This document shows positions 47,674 through 56,398 of a DNA stretch of 63,085 nt, in pieces. Under the pieces are notes generated by a model. The model was not told the origin of the DNA. It saw nothing but the letters and a program-made list of their open reading frames with translations, and ran no database searches. How positions within the stretch are numbered: position 1 is the stretch's first letter; every line of letters begins with the position of its first letter. The stretch spans positions 1 to 63,085 of the forward strand of contig JAGXTA010000150.1 in NCBI GenBank assembly GCA_018333535.1. The letters are read 5' to 3'. Made by a program: the position numbers and the translations under genes. This DNA comes from Deltaproteobacteria bacterium (GTDB taxonomy: Bacteria > Desulfobacterota > BSN033 > UBA1163).

Positions 47674-49017
47674 TTACTTTCTCAAATCCTTGAACCTTTT
47701 GGCTTTCACTTCATAGCGGGGCAGAGAATTGTATGGGTGAACCTCGATGTTGTAACCGAGGTTTGTTTTTAGTCGGAGCTGATCTCTTAATTGATTGAGG
47801 ATTGCTTCGCGATTTCCTTCTGCATCGGGCAACATTTCGATCTTTAATGTGATGTCGTCGAGATCGCCCTTCTTGATGACCACTGCCTCAAATTCATTGC
47901 TCAACCCCTTGATGGAACGAACGACCTCTTCGATGGCAGAAGGGGCAATAAGAACGCCTTTGATCTTGGTGATATCATCCGACCTTCCGACAACACCGCC
48001 CTTTATGATCCGGAACGTTCTTCCGCAGGGGCAGGGATCTTTTGACCATTCTGCCACATCCTTGGAATCGAACCGGATGCAAGGCTGAGCCATCCGGTCC
48101 AGCGCGGTGATGACGATCTTTCCCCTTCGGCCAGGTTCTTCGATGATCTCACCTGTTTCAATATCCTCCAGTTGAGTGAGGAAGAGGGCCTCATTGATAT
48201 GAAGACCGCCGGGCTGGGCAGTACATTCAAAACCCCATGCGCCGATTTCGGTAGCCCCCACATGGTCATAGACCTTTGCTCCCCACGCTTCCTCCATTCT
48301 CTGTTTGGTGGAAGGGATGCTTGCGCCAGGCTCGCCCGCACAAGTGATCTTCCGGATGGTGAGATCTTTTGCCGGATCGATCCCCAATTTCTTTCTTGCT
48401 GTATCGGCCATTCCAAGCACATAGGTGGGAGTGGCCATCATTGCTGTGGCCTTAAGCTCCTGGATCTTTAAAAGACGGGCCTCGGTATCGAGCACTCCTC
48501 CCGGGACGACTTCACAGCCGATCTTCTCCGCCGCATAGTGACCTGCCCAGAAGGCGACAAAGATGTTATAACCAAAGGGCAAAAAAACCCGATCCGTATT
48601 TCGATATCCCTGGGCATAAAGAAGGTAAGCCCAACATTCTGCCCACCATTCCCAGTCTTGCCAGGTATCGGGCTGATAGACAGGGGTTCCGGTTGTCCCG
48701 CTGGTCTGACGGAATTCGGTGACCTCTTCAAGTGGGACGCAGAGGGCATCCCCGTAAGGGAAAGGGTCTTTCCTCTGAATATCCCGCATCATCGACTTCT
48801 CCACCTTCGGAACCTTAGCCACATCTTCATAGGATTTTATATCCCCTGGCTCAAGGCCAGCCTCCTGATAGAGTTTCCGGTGAAACTTCGACCGCTCATA
48901 AGCCCACTGTACAATATTCTTAAATTTCTTTAGTTGGAGTTCTCTCATCTTCTCCATCGGAAGTGTTTCCACAATGGGATTCCAGTAATGTTCAGCCCCC
49001 CTTTTGTTCTTCTTCAT
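47674..49017 (-). CDS. phenylacetate-CoA ligase family protein
   Basis: 447 residues of the PaaK adenylate-forming family. ATP loop RQTSGTTGTPVYQPDT (~104), HVGATEIGAWGFECT (~243), RFDSKDVAEWS and VGRSDDITKIKGVLIAPSAI motifs, and the C-terminal Lys region YEVKAKRF. Forms an aryl- or fatty-acyl-CoA through an AMP intermediate; in anaerobes often for phenylacetate or similar aromatic acids. No ior genes are adjacent here. AAGGAG ribosome-binding site. Confidence 0.9.
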   Translation of the reverse strand: MKKNKRGAEHYWNPIVETLPMEKMRELQLKKFKNIVQWAYERSKFHRKLYQEAGLEPGDIKSYEDVAKVPKVEKSMMRDIQRKDPFPYGDALCVPLEEVTEFRQTSGTTGTPVYQPDTWQDWEWWAECWAYLLYAQGYRNTDRVFLPFGYNIFVAFWAGHYAAEKIGCEVVPGGVLDTEARLLKIQELKATAMMATPTYVLGMADTARKKLGIDPAKDLTIRKITCAGEPGASIPSTKQRMEEAWGAKVYDHVGATEIGAWGFECTAQPGGLHINEALFLTQLEDIETGEIIEEPGRRGKIVITALDRMAQPCIRFDSKDVAEWSKDPCPCGRTFRIIKGGVVGRSDDITKIKGVLIAPSAIEEVVRSIKGLSNEFEAVVIKKGDLDDITLKIEMLPDAEGNREAILNQLRDQLRLKTNLGYNIEVHPYNSLPRYEVKAKRFKDLRK

Positions 49018-49104
49018 TTTTCAACTCCTTTGATTGGTCAAAAATGATTTACGGCTGGCAGAATTTTAAGAAGGTACTGGTTCTTTGTCAACTCCAATTT
49101 CAGT

Positions 49105-49174
49105 GAGCTTTGAAAAACTATTTTTTGCTCTCTGATTTCAGAGATTTCAGGGCTTTCCCAGAAATCTCTTTCAG
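49105..49174. repeat. GAGCTTTGAAAAACTAT ... TTTCAG repeat, copy 1
   Basis: Shared with 53334-53405: a GAGCT-TG-AAAACTAT-TTTTGCTCT start followed by a TGATTTCAGAGATTTC / GAAATCTCTTTCA hairpin. This copy touches the stop codon of the histone-deacetylase-like gene. Confidence 0.7.
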
Positions 49175-49926
49175 TTAGCGAATCCTTCAAGAAATGCCCT
49201 CACGTTTCCTCCCAGGACCGAATGATTGTAGCCTCCCTCGAGGACTCCAAAGCGTCTTCCCTGGCAGTTTTCAAGGGAGAAATCTTTAGTCCACTTCCCA
49301 ATGGTATGATAATCTTCGGTCTTTAAGAGTCCTCCCCAGTCTTCTTCGTGGCGATCAAATCCGGCTGAGATGGCAATGATGTCATAATCTTTATCGCTTC
49401 CGAGGGTCTGCTGAATCGAATTGAGAAAGGTCTGCCGATTCGCTCCTTCAGGATGGAAATAGGTGACCGACTTGTCTCCACTGAATGTGTTGGCTGTTCC
49501 GTCTCCGTAATGGAGATCGAAATCGAGAATGAGCGCCCGGTTGATCTTCTCCTCGTGGAGGAGTTTTTTGATGGCGATGGCGATATTATTAAAGTAACAG
49601 AAGCCCCAGCAGGAATGGGGGCTGGCATGATGCCCAGGCGGTCGGATCAATCCAAAAGTTGGTTCACTCCCACAACCTAATTCCCCTGCAAGAATGGCTC
49701 CTCCTGCGGCAAGAAGTCCGATCTCATAGACCAAAGGGTCGCCTTTCACATTTTGAACATGAGACCTTCCATGAACCCTTTCCAGATCCCTTTCCGTGGC
49801 AGGTTGGGGCTCGATAAATTCAAATTCTTTCTCCAGGGCCTTCACGATGGCCTCCATCCTTCCCGGAGCCGATGCAGGATCGGAGGTATAGACTTCATAA
49901 AATCGTGGATGAAAAATGATCTTCAT
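49171..49926 (-). CDS. histone deacetylase/acetylpolyamine amidohydrolase family protein
   Basis: 251 residues, shorter than most members (~300-340). Catalytic motifs are present: RPPGHHASPH (His pair), LILDFDLHYGDGT (zinc Asp and His), and ISAGFDRHEED (second zinc Asp region), with LEGGYN near the end. Could deacetylate acetylpolyamines, acetoin-related AcuC targets or proteins; the sequence does not decide. GGAGGAAG ribosome-binding site. Confidence 0.88.
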   Translation of the reverse strand: MKIIFHPRFYEVYTSDPASAPGRMEAIVKALEKEFEFIEPQPATERDLERVHGRSHVQNVKGDPLVYEIGLLAAGGAILAGELGCGSEPTFGLIRPPGHHASPHSCWGFCYFNNIAIAIKKLLHEEKINRALILDFDLHYGDGTANTFSGDKSVTYFHPEGANRQTFLNSIQQTLGSDKDYDIIAISAGFDRHEEDWGGLLKTEDYHTIGKWTKDFSLENCQGRRFGVLEGGYNHSVLGGNVRAFLEGFAN

Positions 49927-50234
49927 GTTTTTCTTCCTCCTATAAAGAATGTTAATCCTATTTTACCACACTTTGTGTCATTGGTATATTGAGTTGACTC
50001 TGATAGAATAAAATTGACAATTCAAAATACAGATATACAATATATACAAGTGGTTATAGGTCCCGGAGATAAGGAGATGGGAACACGAATAATATTTTAA
50101 AAAATGAAATGAGTCAGTCGATCCTAGGCAAAAGATCGAAGTTAACCGCAAAAAATGAAGCACTGTGGAGTTGATGTGCAAATTCGTAATCTTTTTGTTA
50201 TCATAAAATAATACGGATATCAGGGAGGTCTAAA
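49927..50234. other. intergenic stretch, nothing firm
   Basis: About 300 bp of AT-rich sequence between the deacetylase-like gene and the VapBC-like pair. I see no gene and no convincing promoter hexamers. Confidence 0.5.
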
Positions 50235-50450
50235 ATGCCAAAAATTGTAGCTCAGATTCCGAATGACCTTTACGAAAACATTAATGAGGAGATAAAGCTT
50301 GGAATATTTTCTGATACGTCTGAGGCTGTTGTTTCAGCGCTTAAAAAAACCTATTCCCGTAAAAGCAGATCATTCCTAAGATGGCTGATGAAGAAAGAGG
50401 GTATATCAGAAGCCGACTTATTGGGAGAGCTTGGGAAAATACGCAAATGA
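50235..50450 (+). CDS. antitoxin of a PIN-toxin pair (ribbon-helix-helix-like)
   Basis: 71 residues. N-terminus KIVAQIPNDLYENINEEIKL and SDTSEAVVSALKKTY resembles ribbon-helix-helix antitoxins, followed by a short tail (RWLMKKEGISEADLLGELGK). It overlaps the PIN gene by 4 nt (ATGA), the classical VapB-VapC arrangement. GGGAGG ribosome-binding site. Confidence 0.8.
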   Translation: MPKIVAQIPNDLYENINEEIKLGIFSDTSEAVVSALKKTYSRKSRSFLRWLMKKEGISEADLLGELGKIRK

Positions 50451-50872
50451 AATACAAGGTCTTTGTTGATACAAACGTCCTACTCTCAGGTATCTTTTTT
50501 GAAGGGAACGAATCCACTGTTTTGGATATGGTTGAACTGGACCTCATCACGAGCGAGGATGCTGTTGAAGAATTACGAAGAGTGATCAGAAAGAAACTCA
50601 AATATTTAAAAGAAAGGACCTTTGAAATAGCTCTGGCTGAAACTGAAAAGGCTCTAAGCGATATTGCAGTTATTCCGAGGATAAAATATAACCATAAATT
50701 GAAAGATGCTGAATTTCTGATAAAACACAAAAAAGATATTCCAATTCTCGCGGCGGTTCTTTTTGTAAAACCCGACTATTTTTTAACCGGCGATGCTCAT
50801 TTCTTTAATGACCATATTAAAAGCATTGTGAATGTAGTGACCGCCAAGGATTTTTTTGCAAAAATAAAATGA
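50447..50872 (+). CDS. PIN-domain toxin
   Basis: 141 residues from the ATG at 50447, which overlaps the antitoxin stop; the open frame extends 22 codons upstream in the antitoxin. PIN fold: KVFVDTNVLLSGIFFEGN (first Asp), LITSEDAVEELRRV (Glu), HKLKDAEFLI and YFLTGDAHFF (later Asp). Expected Mg-dependent ribonuclease. Its stop overlaps the next ORF by 4 nt. Confidence 0.85.
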   Translation: MKYKVFVDTNVLLSGIFFEGNESTVLDMVELDLITSEDAVEELRRVIRKKLKYLKERTFEIALAETEKALSDIAVIPRIKYNHKLKDAEFLIKHKKDIPILAAVLFVKPDYFLTGDAHFFNDHIKSIVNVVTAKDFFAKIK

Positions 50873-51063
50873 TAATATATGAGCTCGGCATCAACCCCTC
50901 CCGTTTCACTTGTGAGCAAACCCCCAATCCCCTTCCTGATGGTAAGGCTCTGGATGATGTAGTGTTTGATATTTTAGGTTTAACGCAGGCAGAGCGGGAC
51001 AAGGTCTACTGGTCAGTCTCAGAGTTGGTCAAGAACCGAATTGAAAAGGTAAGATCAATTTAA
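50869..51063 (+). pseudogene. C-terminal fragment of an Eco57I/N6-type DNA methylase
   Basis: 64 residues. PDGKALDDVVFDILGLTQAE followed by RDKVYWSVSELVKNRIEKVRS is the usual extreme C-terminus of large type IIG or class I DNA N6-methyltransferases. Nothing upstream continues it; it begins right at the PIN stop. So it is a tail left after loss of a restriction gene, possibly translated from the ATG at 50869. Confidence 0.65.
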
Positions 51064-51067
51064 AATT

Positions 51068-51094
51068 GTAGGGGTAAGGCTTGCCCTTACCCTA
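51068..51094. repeat. REP palindrome upstream of RAYT
   Basis: GTAGGGGTAAGG-CTTG-CCCTTACCC: same head (GTAGGGG) and plan as the three REPs inside the adjacent transposase gene. Confidence 0.8.
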
Positions 51095-51101
51095 AAAGTT
51101 C

Positions 51102-51710
51102 ATGATGGAATATAATCCTGATATTTATCATCGCAAATCGATTAGGTTAAAAGGATATGATTATTCACGGGATGGAGGATATTTTGTAACGATTTGCACG
51201 CACAACAGAGAATTGTATTTCGAATTCTTTCCTGAATTAAAAGAGATTGTTAGCCGACAGTGGCATCAATTACCCGAGAGATTTTCCAATTTGATATTAG
51301 ATGAATTTATCGTCATGCCAAATCATATACATGGGATAATAATTGTAGGGGCAACCCTTGCGGTTGCCCCTCAGGGCGGGCGTAAAACCCGCCCCTACAG
51401 GGTTGTCCAAAATCAAAACGAAAATGCAATGCCCGGGGCAGGCGCAAGACCTGCCCCTACAATTGGGGAAATTATTGGGACATTTAAATCATTATGTATC
51501 AATGATTGGTTAATATGTCTCAAAGAACATAAAATTGATGCAATTGGTAAATTTTGGCAGCGCAATTATTATGAGCATATCATTCGAAACGAAAGGAAGT
51601 TGAACAAAATTAGAGAGTACATCCAAAATAATCCACTGAAATGGTCTTTCGATCAAGAAAATCCAGATAGAATTGAGGCAGATGTGTTGGAAGACAGTAT
51701 TTTTAAATAA
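51102..51710 (+). CDS. REP-associated tyrosine transposase (Y1/IS200-like)
   Basis: 202 residues. HUH motif in VMPNHIHGIIIVG (~70-80), N-terminal IRLKGYDYSRDGGYFVTICT, and catalytic tyrosine in WQRNYYEHIIRNE (~165). These single-strand transposases recognise REP palindromes. Between the HUH motif and the tyrosine, about 40 residues (ATLAVAPQGGRKTRPYR, PGAGARPAPTIG) are translated from three REP palindromes in frame. One more REP precedes the gene. The frame is intact, so activity is plausible. Confidence 0.85.
   Translation: MMEYNPDIYHRKSIRLKGYDYSRDGGYFVTICTHNRELYFEFFPELKEIVSRQWHQLPERFSNLILDEFIVMPNHIHGIIIVGATLAVAPQGGRKTRPYRVVQNQNENAMPGAGARPAPTIGEIIGTFKSLCINDWLICLKEHKIDAIGKFWQRNYYEHIIRNERKLNKIREYIQNNPLKWSFDQENPDRIEADVLEDSIFK
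51345..51460. repeat. three REP palindromes inside the RAYT gene
   Basis: GTAGGGGCAACC...GGTTGCCCCT (51345-51371), GGGCGGGCG...CGCCCCTAC (51374-51398) and CGGGGCAGGCG...CCTGCCCCTAC (51433-51460). Confidence 0.85.
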
Positions 51711-51749
51711 TTTTTTTGAATCCTTAAGGGTAATTCGAGAAGGTTTTCT

Positions 51750-52433
51750 ATGGGAACAATCATAAACGCCATCGCCATTATTATCGGAGGCGGACTGGGA
51801 TTATTGTTTCGAAAGGGGTTTCCGGAGAGGGTCGCCCAGACGACTCTTCAGGTTTTGGGCCTCTTTACGCTGGTGGTCGGAGTGAGCATGGCCATCCAGG
51901 GTCAGGAGTTCATTATGATTCTGATCAGCCTGGTGGTAGGAGCCATTCTGGGAGAATGGGCAGATATTGAAGGCCGTCTTGAAAGGTTTGGGGGCTGGTT
52001 GGAAAAACGGTTCCATGTCACAGAGGGTAGTCCTGCCAAAGGGTTTATCTATGCGAGTCTGCTCTTCTGCGTGGGATCGATGGCGATCGTTGGCAGCATT
52101 ACCGAGGGACTGAAGGGCGATCGTTCGATCCTCGTGACCAAAGCCGTGATGGACGGCATTATCTCCATTCCCTTTGCGGCGAGCATGGGGTTTGGCGTTC
52201 TGGGTTCTGCCCTACCTGTCCTAATTTATCAGGGTGGGATCACACTTCTTGCCTCGAAACTTCAATCACTCTTCACTCCGGAAATGATCCGTGAACTCAC
52301 CTCAGTTGGCGGGGTGATTGTGATGGGAATTGGAATCAATATTCTCGGTTTGCAAAAAATCAGGGTAGGCAATTTGATTCCCGCCCTCCTCCTGATCATT
52401 CTGCTTTTCTACGTGAAAGCCCTTCTCGGTTAG
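51750..52433 (+). CDS. DUF554 membrane protein
   Basis: 227 residues. DUF554 signature: GTIINAIAIIIGGGLGLLF, GVSMAIQGQEFIMILISLV, ASLLFCVGSMAIVGSITEGL, GVIVMGIGINILGL. Six to seven membrane segments. A putative transporter of unknown substrate. Convergent with the EamA gene 6 nt beyond its stop. Confidence 0.9.
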   Translation: MGTIINAIAIIIGGGLGLLFRKGFPERVAQTTLQVLGLFTLVVGVSMAIQGQEFIMILISLVVGAILGEWADIEGRLERFGGWLEKRFHVTEGSPAKGFIYASLLFCVGSMAIVGSITEGLKGDRSILVTKAVMDGIISIPFAASMGFGVLGSALPVLIYQGGITLLASKLQSLFTPEMIRELTSVGGVIVMGIGINILGLQKIRVGNLIPALLLIILLFYVKALLG

Positions 52434-52438
52434 ACTTA

Positions 52439-53344
52439 TTATCTTGCCAGACCGATGAGCACAAGCCCAAGGGTGAGGATGAGGGCTCCGGTGATCCGGG
52501 TTTTCCAGTCACTTTCCTTCAACAGGACGATTCCCATGACCGCGCCGAAGAGGGCTCCTGCCTGACGGAAGGCCACCACATAGCTCACCTTGCTCATCGT
52601 CATCGCCATCAGCACGAAGAGGTAGGCTGCATTCTGAAGAACTGCGATGATGAGGATTTCCTTTTTTGATTCATCCCAGACCTTCCAAAGAGAAACTTTT
52701 TTCCATAAAACCATATAAAAACTTGTGAAGATTGCCATGGAGAGATTGATCAACCAGAGGTAAAAAACGGGATGAATGATCTGAACCCCCGCTTTATCAA
52801 TGACGGAATAAATCGAACTGGCAATGGCTGCAGAGAAGGCCAGAAGATATGGCCGGGAGATAAGATGATGAGATGGCGAAAGTAAATCTTTTAAGTGGAA
52901 GCCTTTCAAAGAAAGGATATAGCTGCCGGCCATCACGAGGCCAATCCCCAGCGTCCCTCCGGGAAAGAGGATCTCTCCAAGAAAGACGATGGCCCAGATT
53001 TGGGTGAAAAGCGGGGCGGAACGGGAGATGGGATAGACCAGGGAGAGTTCTCCAACCCGATAAGCCTCTATCAGGCAGACGAAATAGATCGTTTCGAAAA
53101 AGCCTGACAGGATGACGATCCACCAGAGTTTCAGCGGAGGGTTGAGGAATAGGGAGGGAAAGACACCGAATCCAATGAAGAAAGGGATATAAAAAAGGAC
53201 TCCCCAGAAGAAAACCCAGAAGAAGAATTCCACAGGGAAGTTCCCCCTCTTGGTGAAAAAATTCCACGAGGAATGGATGAGGGCTGAAATCAGGACAAGA
53301 AGGATGCTGAGAGGAGTCAAGGTTTTTCCAAGAGAGCTCTGCAA
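52439..53344 (-). CDS. EamA-family transporter (full size)
   Basis: 301 residues, ten membrane segments in two EamA repeats: ALIHSSWNFFTKRGN and YPISRSAPLFTQIWAIVFLGE in the first, KVSYVVAFRQAGALFGAVMG and VLLKESDWKTRITGALIL in the second. Exporter of unknown metabolite. The first codons (TTG at 53344, QSSLGK) lie inside a dispersed repeat; a TTG at 53320 is an alternative start. Confidence 0.87.
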   Translation of the reverse strand: MQSSLGKTLTPLSILLVLISALIHSSWNFFTKRGNFPVEFFFWVFFWGVLFYIPFFIGFGVFPSLFLNPPLKLWWIVILSGFFETIYFVCLIEAYRVGELSLVYPISRSAPLFTQIWAIVFLGEILFPGGTLGIGLVMAGSYILSLKGFHLKDLLSPSHHLISRPYLLAFSAAIASSIYSVIDKAGVQIIHPVFYLWLINLSMAIFTSFYMVLWKKVSLWKVWDESKKEILIIAVLQNAAYLFVLMAMTMSKVSYVVAFRQAGALFGAVMGIVLLKESDWKTRITGALILTLGLVLIGLAR

Positions 53345-53405
53345 AACTATCTTTTGCTCTCGGATTTCAGAGATTTCTGGACTTTTTCAGAAATCTCTGA
53401 AATCC
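53334..53405. repeat. GAGCTCTGCAAAACTAT ... repeat, copy 2, with perfect hairpin
   Basis: Related to 49105-49174. Contains GGATTTCAGAGATTTCTG and its inverted copy CAGAAATCTCTGAAATCC. It lies between the EamA start and the NUDIX stop and covers both gene ends. Confidence 0.78.
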
Positions 53406-53945
53406 TTCCGACTGCCGGAGAAAATAATGGGTAAATGCTGTGATCACAATGGAATGGTCAATTTTCCCGTTCCGAATTAAATTCGGTATTTCGGAGAGGG
53501 GAACGAGGACGACTTCGATATCTTCCGTCTGATCGGGGTTGAGATCAGCGACCTTTCTGATATCTCGAGCTAAAAAAGTATAACAGCGATTTTGGAAGAG
53601 CGCCGGATTGGGATTAACGACCCCGATTTTTAACCATCTTTTTGCCTGATAACCTGTCTCCTCTAATAATTCCCGCGCCGCCGCTTTTTTAGGAGAATCC
53701 TCAGAATCCACCAGACCTCCGGGGATCTCGAGGGTCACCTTTCTGGAGCCATGGCGGTACTGTTTCACCATGACTACCCGGTGATCAGAGGTGAGAGGGA
53801 TGATATTGACCCAGTTGTTCGATTCGATGGTGTAAAAGTCGTGTTCGAGATTGGTCCGTGGCGAGCGAACAATATCCGTCCGTACGGCAAAGACACGATA
53901 GGACTGGTTGGATCGGGTTCGAATTTTCGGCCACGGCTTGATCAT
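53367..53945 (-). CDS. NUDIX hydrolase (ADP-ribose pyrophosphatase-like)
   Basis: 192 residues. NUDIX box GGLVDSEDSPKKAAARELLE ETGY (residues ~74-97) with the REXXEE core (RELLEE). The N-terminus VRSPRTNLEHDFYTIESNNW and VVMVKQYRHGSRKVTLEIPG resemble ADP-ribose pyrophosphatases. The last ~15 residues are encoded in the dispersed repeat. Upstream of it, divergent to the reductive-dehalogenase-like gene. Confidence 0.9.
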   Translation of the reverse strand: MIKPWPKIRTRSNQSYRVFAVRTDIVRSPRTNLEHDFYTIESNNWVNIIPLTSDHRVVMVKQYRHGSRKVTLEIPGGLVDSEDSPKKAAARELLEETGYQAKRWLKIGVVNPNPALFQNRCYTFLARDIRKVADLNPDQTEDIEVVLVPLSEIPNLIRNGKIDHSIVITAFTHYFLRQSEGFQRFLKKSRNL

Positions 53946-54019
53946 CTGGTGCTCCCCCCCAATACTCTTTTTTAGATGGTATTCTATGGGGGGTGGAGCA
54001 AATTTGTCAAATCGGATGG

Positions 54020-54047
54020 TTGAAATATTTGCAATTTATCTTAAGAT
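54020..54047 (+). promoter_or_regulatory. candidate promoter for the dehalogenase-like/TRAP genes
   Basis: TTGAAA (54020-54025), 16-nt spacer, TAAGAT (54042-54047), 43 nt before the start codon. Confidence 0.5.
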
Positions 54048-54090
54048 GTTTAGGGTTGAATAAAATCAGGTTTGAAAATAGGAGGCGAAG

Positions 54091-55233
54091 ATGAGCGGCT
54101 ATCATATACGCAAGCTTGATACTTTTCCTGTACACACCTTAAAAAGAGTGGACCGTCCGACCATTAAAATTCTGGACGATCAGGTCAAGAGAGTCGATGA
54201 GCGGGAGAGCGGATTTAACAAAGCCGTTCGGGGTGATTACGGCTCACATCTTCAGAAGGAGAGGATGCGATTCGTCCCGAAACACCCCATCTCCGGTGCC
54301 CTCTCCTGGATGACGGCTTATTTGAAGGATGTGGTGGATGGCCTGGTAGCAAAACAGAAAGCTCCCCTACCGGAGGATCCCGAACGGTTATCCAGGCACA
54401 TTAAAGAACTGGCCTACTTTCTCAGAGCGGATGCGGTTGGAATTTGCAAATTGCCTCCCTATGCCGTTTATACAAATAGCTTCCCTGATGGTCAACCGAT
54501 CGAGCTGAATCACCGATATGCAATAGGCATTCTGATTGACCAGGACTGGAGGACCGCAGAGGCATTTAATGGTCACGACTGGATCAGCAATGCCATGAGT
54601 TTTTTGGCCTATTCCACATCCGGTTTTATTGCTTGCATCATGGCAGAATATATCCGGAGGCTCGGTTATCCTGCGAGAGCCCATCACGCAAGAAATTATC
54701 AGGTCGCCTTGCCACCCATCCTCCTCTGGGCAGGATTAGGAGAGATGTGCCGGATCGGGGACTGCGTGCTTCACCCTTTTCTCGGTCCCCGTTTCAAAGC
54801 TGCTGTGGTGACCACAGACCTTCCCCTTGCCGTGAACAAACCCATTGATTTTGGATTGCAGGATTTATGCTCAAAATGTAAGAAGTGTGCCAGGGAGTGC
54901 CCTTCGGGAGCCCTCAGCGACGGGGGCAAGGTCATGTACAATGGCTATGAACACTGGCCTACGGATATTGAAAAATGCACTGCGATGCGGGTGGGAAATC
55001 CGAAAGGGTCCGGGTGCGGAACCTGTATCAAGGTCTGTCCGGCCAATAAACCCTATACACTTTTCCACCGGGCAGTCGGCTGGGCCGTAAGACACTCCTC
55101 CCTGGCAAGGAGTGTGGCTGTCAGGGCGGATGATCTTATGGGATACGAGAAGCCGACACCCGAAAAGAAGTGGTGGCTCGACCTGGAAGAGGTGGATGGA
55201 GTGCTGCGCATTCCATCGAATAAAGGGGATTGA
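54091..55233 (+). CDS. reductive-dehalogenase-like protein without Tat signal
   Basis: 380 residues. Similar to the C-terminal two thirds of RdhA: LAYFLRADAVGICKLPPYAV (cobalamin-domain start), HRYAIGILIDQDWRTAEAFN, IRRLGYPARAHHARNYQVA, LGEMCRIGDCVLHPFLGPRF, then two 4Fe-4S motifs CSKCKKCARECPSG and GSGCGTCIKVCPAN. There is no twin-arginine signal, so it should be cytoplasmic; no RdhB anchor gene follows. Related to QueG as well as RdhA. Cobalamin plus Fe-S clusters would allow reductive cleavage of a C-X or C-O bond. Followed by a TRAP transporter and a hydroxyacid dehydrogenase in the same direction, suggesting catabolism of an imported organic acid. Confidence 0.82.
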   Translation: MSGYHIRKLDTFPVHTLKRVDRPTIKILDDQVKRVDERESGFNKAVRGDYGSHLQKERMRFVPKHPISGALSWMTAYLKDVVDGLVAKQKAPLPEDPERLSRHIKELAYFLRADAVGICKLPPYAVYTNSFPDGQPIELNHRYAIGILIDQDWRTAEAFNGHDWISNAMSFLAYSTSGFIACIMAEYIRRLGYPARAHHARNYQVALPPILLWAGLGEMCRIGDCVLHPFLGPRFKAAVVTTDLPLAVNKPIDFGLQDLCSKCKKCARECPSGALSDGGKVMYNGYEHWPTDIEKCTAMRVGNPKGSGCGTCIKVCPANKPYTLFHRAVGWAVRHSSLARSVAVRADDLMGYEKPTPEKKWWLDLEEVDGVLRIPSNKGD

Positions 55234-55294
55234 GGATGAACCCCGTTTTCTTCAAAATATTTTTTAAACCATTAAACCAAAAGGAGGGAGATCA

Positions 55295-56326
55295 ATGAGA
55301 AAAGGATTTATTTTGCTGGCTATGGTGTTATGTTTCATCCTTATCGTTGCTGCAGGAAACTCTTCCGCCCAGACCGGAAAGCCCATTGAATTGAAATTGT
55401 CCCATTTCATGTCGCCCATGCATAATCTCCATGTGGATGTATTTGCTCCTTTTGCAAAGGAAGTTGAGGAACGAACCAAGGGAAGGGTGAAAGTCACTAT
55501 CTTTCCCGGTGAGGCCCTGGGGAAGGCCAAGGATCACTATGACATGACCATGCATGGGGTTACAGATATCGCTTTCGTCATCCACGGCTATACTGCCGGT
55601 CGTTTTCCATTGACCTCGGTGATGGAACTTCCCTTTCTTGTCCCTTCGGCCAAAATCGGAAGTCGGGTGGTCTGGGACCTTTATGAAAAAAAATATCTTG
55701 CGCCCGAATATCCCGGGATCAAGGTCCTCTCGTTTTGGGTCCACAGTCCCGGGCATATCCACATGACCAAAAAATCTGTCCGGACTTTAGATGACATCAA
55801 AGGATTAAGACTGAGGAGCCCCGGACCCCAGCAGACGCTGTTGCTCAAGGAATTCGGGGTCTCCCCCCTGACCATCCCCGTCCCCGAGCTTTACCAAGCA
55901 CTTCAGCGAGGCATGGCGGATGGTGCGATCATTCCTTTCTCTGCGATTGTTGATTTTAAGCTTTACGAACTGGTGAGGTTTCATACCCTTGCAGACCTCT
56001 ATGTCATGACCATGAGTCTCGTTATGAACCAGAAGGCATGGGAAGGGCTTCCACCGGATATCCAGAAAGCCATCGAGGAGATCGCCGGTTTTCGAACGTC
56101 AGAGATGGCGGGAGCCTCTTATGACAAGTATGATGTATTGGGGAAAGAGGCTGCTAAAAAGGTGGGGGCAGAAATCTACGCCCTTTCGCCAGATGAAAAG
56201 AAGAAATGGGCTGACCGGAGCAAACCCCTTGTTGATAAATGGATAACCGACACAGAAGCCAAGGGTCTTCCGGGAAGAAAGGTTTTTGAAGAGGCCACAC
56301 AACTTCTGGGGAAATATTCAAAATAG
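55295..56326 (+). CDS. dctP: TRAP transporter substrate-binding protein (DctP family)
   Basis: 343 residues. Signal peptide (ILLAMVLCFILIVAAGNSSA) then the DctP fold: ELKLSHFMSPMHNLHVDVF, FPGEALGKAKDHYDMT, the carboxylate-binding-arginine region GLRLRSPGPQQ, and VPELYQALQRGMADGAI. Binds an organic acid in the periplasm for the DctQM carrier downstream. GGAGG ribosome-binding site. Confidence 0.93.
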   Translation: MRKGFILLAMVLCFILIVAAGNSSAQTGKPIELKLSHFMSPMHNLHVDVFAPFAKEVEERTKGRVKVTIFPGEALGKAKDHYDMTMHGVTDIAFVIHGYTAGRFPLTSVMELPFLVPSAKIGSRVVWDLYEKKYLAPEYPGIKVLSFWVHSPGHIHMTKKSVRTLDDIKGLRLRSPGPQQTLLLKEFGVSPLTIPVPELYQALQRGMADGAIIPFSAIVDFKLYELVRFHTLADLYVMTMSLVMNQKAWEGLPPDIQKAIEEIAGFRTSEMAGASYDKYDVLGKEAAKKVGAEIYALSPDEKKKWADRSKPLVDKWITDTEAKGLPGRKVFEEATQLLGKYSK

Positions 56327-56398
56327 ATCCCGTAACACTGACCTTCCTTTCCCCCTTGGTCTGAAGGGGGGAAGGGAGAGAATAAAAAAGGTGAATCC

